A stretch of 64,000 bases of DNA from Gautieria morchelliformis (taxonomy: Eukaryota; Basidiomycota; Agaricomycetes; Gomphales; Gomphaceae): the NCBI GenBank assembly GCA_015179125.1, contig WHVA01000363.1:1-64000 (forward strand). The letters are read 5' to 3'. The stretch's first letter is position 1; the number at the start of each line of letters is the position of its first letter. A program made the position numbers and the translations under genes. The notes beneath the pieces were generated by a model. It worked only from the letters and a program-made list of their open reading frames with translations, searched no databases and was not told the DNA's origin. Of the stretch, positions 10,416-21,504 are shown one piece after another.

Positions 10416-11228
10416 GACAACACTTTTCCCATCGTGTCCAGAAGTGCGATCGGCCGGTAGGCACCTGGGGCCGTGTAATCTGCCTTGCCTGGTTTACGGA
10501 GGACCTTTGTTATTGAATCCCTCCACTCTGCCGGATATACCTTGAGGTCGAAAGTTGCGTGGAAAAGAGGCCCTATGTACGGTAGAAGGATATCAATACA
10601 CTGCTTTGTGAGTTCATTGGGGATACCATTTTCTCCCAGCGCCTTGAACCGGTTGAGCTTGTCTACGGCTCGGCTGATCTGCTCGTCTGAGATTGGCTGA
10701 TACTCGAACTCCGGAGGGGAGTACTCATAGTCCTCCGGTATTTGTTCAACCGCTTCTCCTGGCTTTGGGAAAAAGGTGTCGAAGAGCAGTTCTGATTTTT
10801 GTTCGTTCGTCTCTGCTATCAGCTTTGCGCCGTTTGCCTTTTTTGTCACTAGCGTCGGTACCCGCGTCTGGCCCCCGTCACCCACATCCGCTGAGGCGTA
10901 TCTGTGAGCTGCCCATATCGTATTCTGATCTATACCGTCGAGGAAGTCTTTCCAATGCTCTCTTTTTGACCTCTCTGTCTTCCACGTAGCGATTCTGAGC
11001 GGCTCTGTGTTCTTCGTGTGCTGCGTGTGTCAGGTCGTCTCTTTGCGCATACGATCTCCTGGCCAACCGCCTGGTCTCTGCTCTGGTGCGTGACAGCTGC
11101 AGGGACCACCATCGCTTCATGTATACCGACGGTCTGTTTTTTGGCACTAGTTCTTCTGTGGTATCCAGAATGGCCGTTGTCAACTCTCGTAAGCTTTGAT
11201 GGAACTGTTGGGCAGTGAGTGGTACGGG
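10416..11228 (-). pseudogene. LINE copy 1, ORF2: start of reverse transcriptase
   Basis: Minus-strand frames read the linker after the endonuclease (REPVPLTAQQFHQSLREL, TEELVPKNR) and then the N-terminal RT region (AETNEQKSELLFDTFF, KLNRFKALGENGIPNEL, LKVYPAEWRDSITKVLRKPG, YRPIALLDTMGKVLS). There is at least one frameshift near 10880. The RT palm is absent because copia-2 begins at 10415. LINE copy 2 has the same protein at 16866-17800. Confidence 0.9.
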
Positions 11229-11728
11229 CTCTCTGTAAGGGCAACCCTGGCTGGTTGTGGAGATCACACTACCACACAACTGACAAGGGGAAATCCAAAG
11301 TATGTATAAATGAACAGAGTATACAAGGGAGGGGATTCTCACCTGACAAGGGGAAATCCAAAGAGAAAAGTCTAAGGACCCCCAATGTCAGCGAGCCCGT
11401 ATTATACTACGCTGCGCAGCCAGGGACAACACTTGGCACCCGCCATCAACCCTGCATCTCCCTGACCACCCTGACCCTTGATCGACCCTTGATGCCACCT
11501 ATTATGCGAGTCGCTTGATTTCCGACACTTTTCCGAGAGTGGAAGTCAGAAATTGGAGTGGAGCTGGCAAGGCGAACAGAACTGGTGGAAGTTCTCCCAG
11601 AAGCGGAATCATTTCCGAAAGCGGAGGCGGAGATGGAATCGGAACCGGAACCGGAGTCAGAAATGGAGTCGGAACTGGGTGTGGTGTCGGAACTGGAAAT
11701 GGAAAACAGGGTGTCCCCTGACACTCTC
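11229..11728 (-). mobile_element. Solo LTR with 5-bp TSD inside LINE copy 1
   Basis: The inserted block 11234-11723 (490 bp) starts and ends TGT/ACA: minus strand TGTCAGGGGACACC to CCTTACA. It is flanked by CTCTC at 11229-11233 and 11724-11728. Removing it and one CTCTC rejoins the LINE reading frame as in copy 2. No internal coding region remains, so it is a solo LTR left by LTR-LTR recombination, probably of a Ty3/gypsy element (inferred from the TGTCAGGGG start). It contains GGAATCGGAACCGGA-type short repeats and two copies of TGACAAGGGGAAATCCAAAG. Confidence 0.85.
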
Positions 11729-12586
11729 TAATCCTGTCTTTAACTCAGCTTCGAGCATCTTTCTGTATTCCCTCCAATCCACCTGTCTGTAATTGGGCTT
11801 CGGCGGTTGCATGCTTGCCTTGACGGATACGTCGATCATGGTGTCTATGGGCAGGTGGTCGCTTTTTGGTGGTAGATCTTCTGGCACTGTGCTGCAGCTA
11901 ATCATGTTTTCAATGACTGAAGGCGAGGCAAAGACATTATCTGTTCGCGTGTAATTCCCCGTAGCCATCGATCTTAGCGTGGGTACATCCTTAGGTAGCG
12001 CCATGTGTAGTCCGTGATCTGCTACTGCGTCCAAGAGTATTTGCGCCTCATCTAGATTCTCCCTGGTGAATAGGTGTGCGTTGCGCAGCTCGTCCCACAC
12101 TGGGTGGTGCCTATTGAAGTCCCCGAGCCACACCATGCCCTCTATCTCCCTTTCTTGCGTGGTCCCTTCTGCCGCTCTGTGCTGCATATATTTCTGTATG
12201 GCTCTTATACTGTTAGAATGGGCGCAGTCCACGTATGAATTGACTATCAGGACGTCACCCATGTTGGTTTTAATCTTTACTGCCGTAACATCTGGCGATC
12301 CCATATCGATTGCTCCCCATGCGCTTGTCGCCATCCTTTTGCTTATCAGCATCATTGATCTCGTTCGCGTCTCTTTGTTGTGGAAGTGTGTTCTGGGGTA
12401 CACCGAGTACCAGTTTGGCATGGCTCTGGCGTTGCCTAGGAAGTCAATATATGGTTCTTGGATTGCAAGGACATCATATTTTTCAGGTGAGCACTTAGCT
12501 AGCATTTCTACCGTTGCCATTAGCGATTTGTTGGCGTTCTGTTGTCTGATTCTCAATTTTCGCATTTGTTGGTTTTCTTCGTTCAT
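11729..12586 (-). pseudogene. LINE copy 1, ORF2: endonuclease domain
   Basis: Starts at ATG 12586-12584. Reads an APE-type endonuclease/exonuclease/phosphatase domain that nicks target DNA to prime reverse transcription: AIQEPYIDFLG (metal-binding Glu), VWLGDFNRHHPVWDE (catalytic GDFN), KSDHLPI (SDH). About 285 codons are open up to the solo LTR at 11723. The ATG overlaps the ORF1 stop as ATGA, which suggests coupled termination and restart. Open here, whereas the second copy has a stop in the same domain. Confidence 0.93.
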
Positions 12587-14170
12587 CCTTGGCGCATGTT
12601 GTTGTCGTTTCCATCTTGCTGTACTGTTTGTGTCCTCTCGCAGCTGACCCCAATTCCGTAGTCATCCACTCTGCTTTGTCGCCCTTCGCCCTGCTCTCTG
12701 TCCTGCCACCCTTGGTCCATGTGCCTGACTCTTGGGTTCGCACCTCTTCCTCTCCCGCGTGCGTTTCCTCTGCTTTCAATCCTTCCTCTAGATCGCGAGT
12801 TATCTGGTTCCGCTTGGGGCCTCTCCCTGCTTCTGCTGTCCGCTTGTCTCGACATCCTTCTTTCCATTTCTGCCGTTTTCCATCTCCCGTCCTCCTGTTC
12901 CCTGAGTTTTTTTATGAGGTCCCCCACATCGTCTGTTTCCTCCGCCTCTTGGTGTTGTTCCCACGTCCACGGGTCATCGTTGGGAAAGAATTTATTCTGG
13001 ATCGCTCTTTTCTGCCGCTGCACATTCTGACTTGAATACCGGGCATGTCCTGTCCCATGACGCGTGGCCTTTTGCGTCACAGTTCGTGCATTTGAATTTG
13101 CTTGGATCATCTTCCTGGCATTCGGCTGTCCTGTGATCTTCTCCGCATGTCCCACATGTGTCTCTGCCGCTGCACTCTGCTGCCATGTGCCGAGCGTTGT
13201 ATCGCTGACATTTTAGGCACCTTCGTGGTTCTTTTTTCATTCTCCTGGCCCAGGTTCTCTTTCCTGCTATTATTATCCCGTCTCTTATGCTTTGATTTGC
13301 TGCTTCTGTGGATGTGAACTTGGCGATAATGTGTGCCGATCTCTGTCCTGCCGTCCTCCTGTGGACGGGCTTTATCCACCAGGTTGAGAGCAGGGATCCG
13401 TCGGGGAGTTTAGAGTCCCTCTCGATCTTTCTCATCTCCGCCATGGCGTCGGGTGAGTGATTCAGTGGCACGTACTCCACTATTACTGATAGCGTTCTTT
13501 CTTTTATCGTGGCCGTCCCGCTGAATTTGCTCAAAAACGACCTCTTGTTCATCTGCACCCATTTCACCGCCTCCTCTGTTTCCATGTCCAGCACTACTCC
13601 CCCATTCGCTAGCTTCTTGGCTCCCATGAAGCTTATGTCTATTCTTTCTGGGTCCGGCCCGAGGTTGCTTATTGCTTCGTTAACTTGCTTAGCTCGTCCT
13701 GTTCTCGTGGCATGTCTCCGTTGATCAGTATTTGTCTCACTTTCATTTTCGCTTTTGCCAGGTTGTTTAAGTGTGACAAGGGGACGTTACCTTTCAATGC
13801 GGCTGCATATGTCGTCCCTCTTGTGTTGCTTTCCCCTTGCCATTCCCTCTGTCCTTCCATGCTGTTCAAATGTTCTATGACATTTCTGGCTCCTTCTGTT
13901 GCTTCTTCTGCCACCTCAGCCACCTCTTTGGCCCTGTCAGCGGCTGCTTCCAGCTTGGCCAGGGTCGTTTCAATGTGCTTTTCGATGTGTCGCGAGACTG
14001 CTCCCGCTGCTCTCGTGGCATCCTCCATCATTAGAAGGGCCACCGCCCGAGCTCCCTCCTGCAGGGTTTTGCCGCTAACATTGTGTGCAAGTGATAACAG
14101 AGCGTAACTTAGCTGTTCTGTCAACAACAGATCATCCTTCGTGTAGTACCCGTGTTTGTCTAGGAACTGC
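12583..14170 (-). pseudogene. LINE copy 1, ORF1: nucleic-acid-binding protein with zinc knuckles
   Basis: N-terminal part at 14127-13669 and slightly upstream (FLDKHGYYTKDDLLLTEQL precedes the first ATG): Ala/Glu-rich coiled coil, then TYAAALKGNVPLSHLNNLAK. After a frameshift near 13670 it continues at 13627-12992 (KKLANGGVVLDMETEEAVKW) and has three Cys/His knuckles: CLKCQRYNARHMAAEC, CGTCGEDHRTAEC, CTNCDAKGHASWDRTC. After a second shift, 13155-12583 is an Arg/Glu-rich basic tail (SRSRGRIESRGNARGRGRG). It is the RNA-binding ORF1 protein of a fungal LINE, disabled by frameshifts. Confidence 0.88.
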
Positions 14171-14791
14171 CTCGCTTACTCTCTGGTTCTGACCGACGTG
14201 TTTGGCTCCAACAACAAATCTGACCTAGTTTTGTTGCTGGCTTGTTGTGTGGCGCCTGCCCTTGTGCGAGCTTGTGACGTCCTGGGGTTCGACACTTTGT
14301 GGCATCGTTTTAACGGCTTCTTTTTCAGGGAAGCTCGGTTTGGCCGCTGGCTGTAGTCAGTGATGCACTGGCATGCAGTTTAGCAAGCGTGTGCGTAGGG
14401 AATGCAATTTTGGGTATTTTGGTGGTGGTGGTAAGCGTGAGAAAGGTTCCAGGCTAGACTTTTGAGTCGCCAATGCATGTCTTCCTGCCCTATCACCACC
14501 GCAGTGTTAGCACCAAAACTTGTGAGTTTTCGTGGAGACTATATACTTGCGCATCCAGAGACGCCATGCCGCATGCGTCGTAATTGTGCTGCGCATTGGC
14601 TGAAGCATCTACCGACTTCTAGTACAAGCATCCGCCCGCATGTTGGCAGCACCACTTAGCCTTTCTAATTATCTTGCCTTCTTCATAAGTTAGCCGACCG
14701 TGCCAAATCTGTCCCTTGGGCATACCCTGTGATGATCAGTAGTGTATATGAGAGGTCGACACCGGACTTATGAGTATTCGTCCACCTGCGT
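14171..14791. other. Spacer between the two head-to-head LINE copies
   Basis: A broken continuation of LINE copy 1 is faintly readable on the minus strand up to about 14360, with stops. From there to 14791 I see no credible gene. As the 5' sides of two opposed LINE copies face this spacer, it may include LINE 5' untranslated and promoter sequence; this is inference. Confidence 0.5.
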
Positions 14792-16056
14792 ACAAGGGGG
14801 AAGTGGAGCAAGAGGGGCTACATATGCAGCAGCCCTGAAAGGTAACGTACCTTTATCACACATGAATAACCTGGCAAAAGCAAAAGCAAAAGTGAGGCAA
14901 ATACTAATTGACGGAGACATGCAACGGGAACAGGACGAGCTGAACAGGCTCACGGAGCAGGAGCTGGTAGCGAAGGAAAACGAAGCAATAAGCAACCTCG
15001 AGCCTGATCCAGAACGAATCGACATAAGCTTTATCAGAGCCAAGAAGCTAGCGAATGGAGGAGTGGTGCTCGACATGGACACAGAGGAGGCAGCAAAGTG
15101 GGTGCAAGCGAACAAAAGGACGTTCCTAAGCAAATTCAGCGGAACGGCAATGATAAAAGACAGAGCGCTATCAGTGATAGTGGAGTACGTACCACTGAGT
15201 CACTCACCACATGGCGGAGATGAGAAATATCAAGAGGGATTCGAAGCTGCCCGATGGATCCCTACTCTCAACCCAGTGGATAAAACCTGCCCACAGGAGG
15301 ACGGCAGGACAGTGATCGGCACACATTATCGCAAAATTCACATCCACAGAAGCCGTGAATCGAAGTATAAGGGATGGGCTGATAATATCAGGAAAGAGAA
15401 CCTGGGCCAGAAGAATGAAAAGAGAGCCACGGCAATGCTTGAAATGCCAGAGATACAATGCACGGCACATCACCGCAAGAACATGTGGATAGGAGCACAG
15501 GACAGCCGAATGTCAGGAAAACGACCCGAGCAAGTTCAAGTGCACGAATTGTGACACAAAAGGGCACGCGTTGTGGGATAGGACATGCCCAGTATTCAAA
15601 TCAGCATGCGCAGAGGCGGAGAAAAGCGACCCGGAACATACATACCGATTTTTCCCTAGCGACGACCCTTGGACCTGGGAGAAACACCAGGAGGCGGAAG
15701 AAGCAGCGGATGCAGGGGACCTCATAAAGAGACTTAGGGAGCAAGAGGACAGAAGGTGGAAAGCAGCGGAAATGGAAAAACGAATAGGGAGACAGGCAGA
15801 AGATAGGAGCAGGGAGAGAACCCAGATGGAACCAGACAACCCGAGACACAGGGGAAGAATCGAAAGCAGAGGAAACACATGTGGAAGAGGACGAGGAGTG
15901 AACCCGAGGGTCGGACACATGGATCAAGAATGGCAAGACAGGGACCAGGGCAAAGGCAGACAAAGCAGACAAGATGACTACGGGATCGGAGTCAGCCACG
16001 AGCAAGCTCAAACAGTACAGCAGAACGGCAACGACAACAGCACGCATCAAGGATGA
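14792..16056 (+). pseudogene. LINE copy 2, ORF1, 5'-truncated
   Basis: Similarity to copy 1 starts at about 14792 (GATYAAALKGNVPLSHMNN), so the coiled-coil N-terminus is missing, as expected of a 5'-truncated LINE insertion. The frame runs to about 15230, shifts near HSPHGG, and the knuckle region is spread over two frames up to about 15600. The basic tail 15571-16056 (NPRHRGRIESRGN) is open. Its stop TGA at 16054-16056 overlaps the ORF2 ATG at 16053-16055. Confidence 0.88.
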
Positions 16057-17874
16057 ACAGTGAGAACCAACAAGTGCGAAATTGAGAATCAGACAACAGA
16101 AGGTCAATAAATCACTAACGGCAACGGTAGAAACACTAGCTAAGTGCTCACCTGAACATTATGATATCCTAGCAATCCAAGAACCATATATTGACTTCCT
16201 AGGCAACTCCAGAGCTACACCTAACTGGTATTCGGTCTATCCCAAAACACATTTCCATGACAAGGAGGCACGAATGAGATCAATGATGTTAATAAGCAAG
16301 AAGATAGCTACGAGTGCATGAGGGGCGGTGGAGATAGGATCGCCAGACACTATGGCGGTGAAAATTAAGACCACCATGGGTGACGTTCTCATCATCAATA
16401 TATATGCAGACTGCACACAATCTAACAGTAGCAGAACCGTACAGAAATATATGCAACAAAGAACAGCAGAAGGATATGCGCAAGAGAGGGAGATAGAGGG
16501 AATAATATGGCTAGAGGACTTCAACAGGCACCACCCCATGTGGGACGAGCTGTGCAACTCACATCTATTCACCAGGGTGAACCTAGACGAAGCGCAGATA
16601 CTCTTAGATGCAGTAGCAGATCACGGACTGCACATGGTGCTGCCCAAAGAAGTGCCAATGCTAAGAGCCATGGCCATGGGAAATTATACTCGGACAGATA
16701 ACGTCTTTGTCTCTACCTCAGTCATAGAAAACATGATCAGTTGCAGCACAGTGCTGGAGGACAGACCGCCTAAAACCGATCACATCCCCGTGGATACCAA
16801 AATTGACGTATCCATCAAGACCAGCGTGCAGGCCCTGAAACCCAACTATAGACAAGTAGACTGGAGGGAGTACAGAAAAACACTCGAAGCTAAGCTAAAG
16901 GACAGAATCAGAGAGCCCATACCGCTCACCTCCCAACAGTTCCACCATTCCTTGCAAGAGCTAACAATGGCCATCCTGGAGACAACAGAGGAACTAGTGC
17001 CAAAAAAACAAACCGTCGGTGTACATAAAGTGATGGTGGTCCACGCAACTGTCACAAACCAGAACAGAGACCAGGCGGCTCGGTAGGAGATCGTATGCAC
17101 GAAGAGATGATCCAACACATGCAGCACACGAAGAATATAGAGCCGCTAGGAACTGTTATGCAGAGGACATAGAGACGTTGAAGAAAGACCATTGGGAAGA
17201 CTTTCTGGATGGCATAGACCAGAATACAATGGGCGGCACACAAATATGCCTTGGCGGATGCGAGCAACGGGGGACCGGCACGAGTACCGATGCTGGTGAC
17301 AAAGAAGACAAACGGTGCAAGGCTAATGGCGGAAACAAATGAACAAAAATCAGAGATGCTGTTCAATACCTTCTTCCCTAAGCCAGGAAACACGATGGAA
17401 CAAATACCAGAGGACTATGAGTACCCTCCCCCAGCGTTCAAATATCAACCAATCTCGGACAAACAGATCAGAAGAGCCATGGACAAGCTCAATCTGTTCA
17501 AGGCCCTGGGAGAAAATGGTATCCTGAATGAGCTCATAAAGCAGTGTATTGATGTCCTTCTACCGTACATAGGTCCTCTATTCCGTGTGACCTTCAACCT
17601 CAAAGTTTACCCGGCAGAGTGGAGGAATTCGATAACAAAGGTCCTCCGGAAACCAGGCAAGGCGGATTACATGGCGCCAGGCGCATACTGTCTGATCGCA
17701 CTGCTGGACACAATAGGCAAAGTGCTCTCCACATGCGTGGTGGAAGACCTGGTAAAAATGACGGAAAGTACGGATTGTTACCTGACAACCACTTTGGATG
17801 CAGACCTTGGAGGATGACAACCAACGCCATACATCATGTGGTATCAGAGGCGAAGAACGCGTGGAGGAGGGGAA
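16053..17874 (+). pseudogene. LINE copy 2, ORF2: endonuclease and start of RT
   Basis: The ATG at 16053 is followed within ten codons by a 1-bp deletion; the proper frame is read from 16082 (AIQEPYIDFLG). A TGA at 16319-16321 interrupts it after KKIATSA. 16328-17086 holds the rest of the endonuclease; the catalytic GDFN has become EDFN (WLEDFNRHHPMWDE), while TDHIPVD replaces SDHLPI. RT N-terminal part at 17251-17817 (FKALGENGILNELIKQ, LKVYPAEWRNSITKVLRKPG), then, after a shift, LPDNHFGCRPW up to the solo LTR. With a stop, shifts and a changed catalytic residue, this copy is dead. Confidence 0.9.
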
Positions 17875-18287
17875 TGTTATTAGTGGTGAAGATTATTCTA
17901 GACCAGGATCCGAAGCCGCGCTTCGGGTCCCTGACCGAGATATGAGCACCGGCGCATTATCATGCGCCGGTGGCACTTGATCATCACCATGACCCTTCTC
18001 CATGTCTAATCTAATGTAGCTGCGGTACATAGTTAAATAGCTAGTGATTCATGTAGATAACTTTAGGCAGTATAATCTCCATCTTGTTGACTCAGTGAAG
18101 TCACCCATGTTGTGTTATGTTTGACTGGACGTTGGTGTCGGTCGGTGTGTCCGTTGTTGTCACTGCACGCGGTGTTAGCGCATACAACCGAAGTTGTATT
18201 CCCATCTCTACTCTATCCATGTCTCTCTACGACCTTACAACTCCCCCGCACGTACGCAATCCCGCCTGCACGACTTTCTACAGGGAA
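17870..18287. mobile_element. Solo LTR with 5-bp TSD inside the RT of LINE copy 2
   Basis: Block 17875-18282 (408 bp) begins TGTTATTAGTGG and ends CTTTCTACA. GGGAA flanks it at 17870-17874 and 18283-18287. Taking it out with one GGGAA rejoins the RT sequence (WRRGNVLG | VLYLDIKGAF). It has no coding remains, so it is a solo LTR, probably of a Ty3/gypsy element. It contains a GC-rich hairpin ACCGGCGCATTATCATGCGCCGGT at about 17946-17969. Confidence 0.85.
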
Positions 18288-18810
18288 ACGTACTGGGAGT
18301 ACTGTATTTGGACATCAAGGGAGCGTTCCCTAGCATAATATTGGACAGATTGACTCACAACATGCGCAGAAGGGGGGTACCAAGGGAATACACCGATTGG
18401 ATACACAGGAAAGTCCAAGACAGGCTCACTATGGTGAGCTTCAACAATTACATGGCCATGACCAGGCCCATCGGACGAGGCATGGACCAGGGGTGCCCAC
18501 TATCCGCAATCGCATACCAGTTCTACAATGGCGATCTGATAGACGTAGTGTGGAACAACAAAGGGGAAGGAAGTGTAGGCTTTGTGGATGATACCACCAT
18601 CATAGCTGAAGGGCCAGACCTTGAAGACACATTCGCGAAGCTATCAGGCATCATGGCCAGGCCAGGTGGGGCGAACAGTTGGGCAGAGAAACATCAATGC
18701 CAGTTTGTGGTGGAAAGGTTTGGTCTGATGGGGCTTACCAGATGCAGAGAAAAAGACCCAGACAAGCCGAATAAAACCAGGCCAGTGAAAAGACCATCAA
18801 TGGATATAGG
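18283..18810 (+). pseudogene. LINE copy 2, ORF2: RT palm
   Basis: Continues from 17874 after the solo LTR: LYLDIKGAFPSI (motif A Asp), MDQGCPLSAIAYQFYN (motif B), GFVDDTTIIAEG (motif C with FVDD). The catalytic Asp residues are present. Similarity ends near KRPSMDIG at about 18810, where gypsy-derived DNA starts. The thumb, RNase H and 3' end are absent. Confidence 0.9.
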
Positions 18811-19081
18811 GCAACTTTATTACACCTTTTTGAACTTCCTGCAGTTGTTCCCCAAGCGAACAACTGAATTGTGGAAATCCATGCGATCTTGAAAAAGATC
18901 TCAACATCGACTGCTGTTTACCATCGAACATCATCCAGTAGGCCCCCCTACTGTCAACTGCGAGCGTGATGATTCCACGCAGTCGAAGAAGAATGCGAGC
19001 CTCTAGCTCGCGGACAACTCCCCAGGCGCAGCCTAGCAACACAATGGCTGACGCTACCCTGGACCAGGAGTCCAGGATGCC
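18811..19081 (+). mobile_element. Gypsy 5' internal fragment (leader and Gag start), plus strand
   Basis: Matches, in the opposite orientation, the stretch next to the 5' LTR of the gypsy fragment at 23566-25247: CCTTTTTGAACTTCCTGCAG after the LTR end, then GATGATTCCACGCAGTCGAA, and the Gag start reading ADATLDQESR. It ends at 19081, where an LTR in the other orientation begins. It is a fragment of the same chromovirus family as its neighbours. Confidence 0.7.
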
Positions 19082-19292
19082 TGTAAGATTGTGAATCTTA
19101 TTGCCTTGTGTCACAAGGGCAAGCAGAACTCGACCAATGAGTGGTAATTCCGTGTGCTGCATAGTGACAGTTGTAAGGTAAGATCTGGGGAACCGCTGCG
19201 CGGTTCCCACGCAAGAACTGTACAGTGCTTATCTAAGGAATCCAGTAGCGCGCATTGACCTAAGGGCAATGCAGGTAAATAGCGTATTTACA
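19082..19292 (-). repeat. 3' LTR of gypsy fragment A (211 bp)
   Basis: On the minus strand, TGTAAATACGC to AATCTTACA. A purine tract GATGGGGAGGG lies directly upstream (plus 19293-19303), which identifies it as a 3' LTR. It is similar to the LTRs at 23348-23563 and 25033-25247. A small palindrome (TAAGATT GTG AATCTTA, 19084-19100) marks its outer end. Confidence 0.8.
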
Positions 19293-19299
19293 CCCTCCC

Positions 19300-20860
19300 C
19301 ATCTATGGACAACTCAAACCTCCGCATAAATGGACCTGGTGAGGTCCTTGGAGTCCGCATCCGACATTGGTATGTCGATGTACGGGGCCAGCGGTCGACG
19401 CGGGTCCATCGGGAGCGCCGCCTCACCAGTGGGTACATGGGGCGGGGAGTCGATACCCATGTCTTGCCGGAAGGTTGCTTCCGTGACCGGGTCGGTGACC
19501 AGCAAGGGGCCGTGTGTAACAGCTAGTTCTTGGTCTAGCTGTGTGCGAGCGGCGGCCAATGCTTCTTCGGCCGCGATCGCCGCCTTACAGCGGTCCGAAG
19601 GGCCGCCATCCGCAGTCTCTCCTGCCCTATTTGGGCAGGCGCACTAAATGTCATCCCGGATAGTTCGCGCTGAACGAACTCCTCGATCCGGGGCATGCTG
19701 TCCCGATTCACGCCGCCATACCTGGTGAGCCAGCGGGCGACCTCATCCAGAGGGATGTCCCGGGGCGACCGCCCTCGGATGGGGAACATCCCCATGATCG
19801 ACGCCCTTAGGGTGTCACCGACAGCATACCAGACCTCGTTGGCTGGAACGAGGTCCTTCCATTGGCCAGTGATGTGGAATAGTTCATATATCCGCGTCCT
19901 GAGTGGAGAGGGAGGCTTGGGGTTCTTGGGTACAAGCATCCTCAGCCACATCCATACATCCACGTCGTGGATGTTTAGGCTGCGATCCGGCTCATCGGGG
20001 ATGGCCGATGGAATGCCCTCAGGGTTGTGTAGCCAACCCTGGAGAACAACTTGAATGTCATCAGGGGTTCCTTCGCCGATGAGGAAGTAGCTGGCCCTAT
20101 GGCTATTCGCTCGGGCCCCTCCCGGGCTCGTCTCATCGCGGTCACCATCCTGCGCATATGAGAGCCCGTTGGCATCTCCCTGGCCTCCTTTAGGAGGTCC
20201 TGAAACCTCTGCTCTGTGCTTTCCCAGAGGTTGAACCATTCAGCTCGCAACGGCGTCCTTTTCTCAAGGGGCCGTGGCAAGTGGCCCGTCATGGCAAACG
20301 GAGGGTCCCGGAGGGGCATGAGCTCCCCTTCCCCCGGGAGAGGGTTGGGAACTGTCCCCGTCGGTGGGGGCAACGACACCAATGGCATGGGCCTCAGAAC
20401 CATTCATCGGGCCCTTTCATGCTCGGCCGCAAGGTACTCATTCTGAGCCGTGGCCAGCCCCAGCCCCAGCGCCGGGTCGTCTGTGCTATGACCCGGTGCC
20501 TGCGCCAGGTAGTCATCGGTGACGCGCTTGCGCAGGTCACCAATGGGGTCATATGTGACGATGGCACATCTCTTCTTTGAGATGTGCCATGAGCGGTCCA
20601 GATCATAGTGCTCGAGATCCGGGTCATCTGAGTAGAAGCCCTCGGGGATGTCGACTGACAACGCCGGGGGTTCGCTGGGGCCCGCGAATGATGGGCTGGG
20701 TGGGCTGGTGATCCGCGCCTTAAGGCCTGGCCCGGGTTGACCCGGGTTGGGGTTAGGGGTGGCGATTCAATCCGCCAGCCCGGTTTTAGCACGTGACGGC
20801 AATGGGGCCGTCGCACGAGACGATGAGCCCGCCACTGGTCGTGGGGCGGGCTCTGCTCAC
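19300..20860 (-). pseudogene. Gypsy post-pol ORF, copy A (function unknown)
   Basis: Minus-strand frames 20661-20404, 20403-20100, 20103-19560 and 19559-19314 together read one protein of roughly 450-500 residues with two or three shifts. Recognisable pieces: SDDPDLEHYDLDRSW, SLPPPTGTVPNPLPGE, GWLHNPEGIPSAIPDEPD, DVDVWMWLRML, DEVARWLTRYGG. Copy B at 22120-23313 shares this order. I recognise no domain. It lies between the end of pol (21505) and the purine tract and LTR (19292), a place where most chromoviruses have no gene. Possible roles (structural, nucleic-acid binding, captured host gene) cannot be told apart by eye. Confidence 0.75.
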
Positions 20861-21381
20861 TTCGTTTTCGCGAGCTTGCGTTGTAGGTCCTGGACTAGTT
20901 TGCCCAGGTCCCGTGTTTTACTGTGCTCGGCATCGAGTGCACTGTCGAGGGCCCTGATATCATCTTTCAGGGCACCAATTTCGTCCTGCAGGTCACGCGC
21001 CGACGGCTGCGCTTTCTTGGCAGCGTAGCATTCAACTTTGTCGACCCACGTCGGCCACGCCGTGTAAATGGCGGTGGCGACATCCTTTTCCGCCAACTGG
21101 ACGCGGTTGGCGTCGGTGGCGGTTTTTAGGTGTGCTCCGAACGACGCGCAGTTGTCACACCTGTCAGGGTGGATGATGGCCAGGCCATTCCTCCATCCCA
21201 TGATCGACCAGTGCTCCTCCGTTGTGGTCGGAGCACTGGGGATTGCTGCGGCCCCTTGCTTGGGGGCCGCGGGTGGCGTTGCGGACATCGGGTGATCGAC
21301 GTCCATTCCGTCTTTGGCTGGCATCACCTTCGAGAGAAGATGATGGGGGTGATGGTGGTTGCTTCTCAAGAAGCGATGCAC
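20857..21381 (-). CDS. Gypsy post-pol coiled-coil ORF, 174 aa (function unknown)
   Basis: An open frame 124 bp downstream of pol on the same strand. The N-terminal half includes a DRCDNCASFGAHL motif with closely spaced Cys; the C-terminal 50 residues form a heptad-rich helix (DLQDEIGALKDDIRAL, LGKLVQDLQRKLAK). It may be a separate protein or the first part of the larger post-pol ORF that follows. No family recognised. Confidence 0.6.
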   Translation of the reverse strand: MHRFLRSNHHHPHHLLSKVMPAKDGMDVDHPMSATPPAAPKQGAAAIPSAPTTTEEHWSIMGWRNGLAIIHPDRCDNCASFGAHLKTATDANRVQLAEKDVATAIYTAWPTWVDKVECYAAKKAQPSARDLQDEIGALKDDIRALDSALDAEHSKTRDLGKLVQDLQRKLAKTK

Positions 21382-21504
21382 CTCGGAAAGATCTGAGGCG
21401 AAAATTTAAGCGACGCTGTCAGCAGGGTCCGGTGTCTCACATGATCTGCACGTAACCTACGTGACCTGGTGTCTTCTAGGCAGGTCACGTGGTTTATTCA
21501 TGCC

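Noticed and set aside
14156..14356. 66-aa plus frame as a gene
   Set aside because: Antisense to the decayed start of LINE ORF1.
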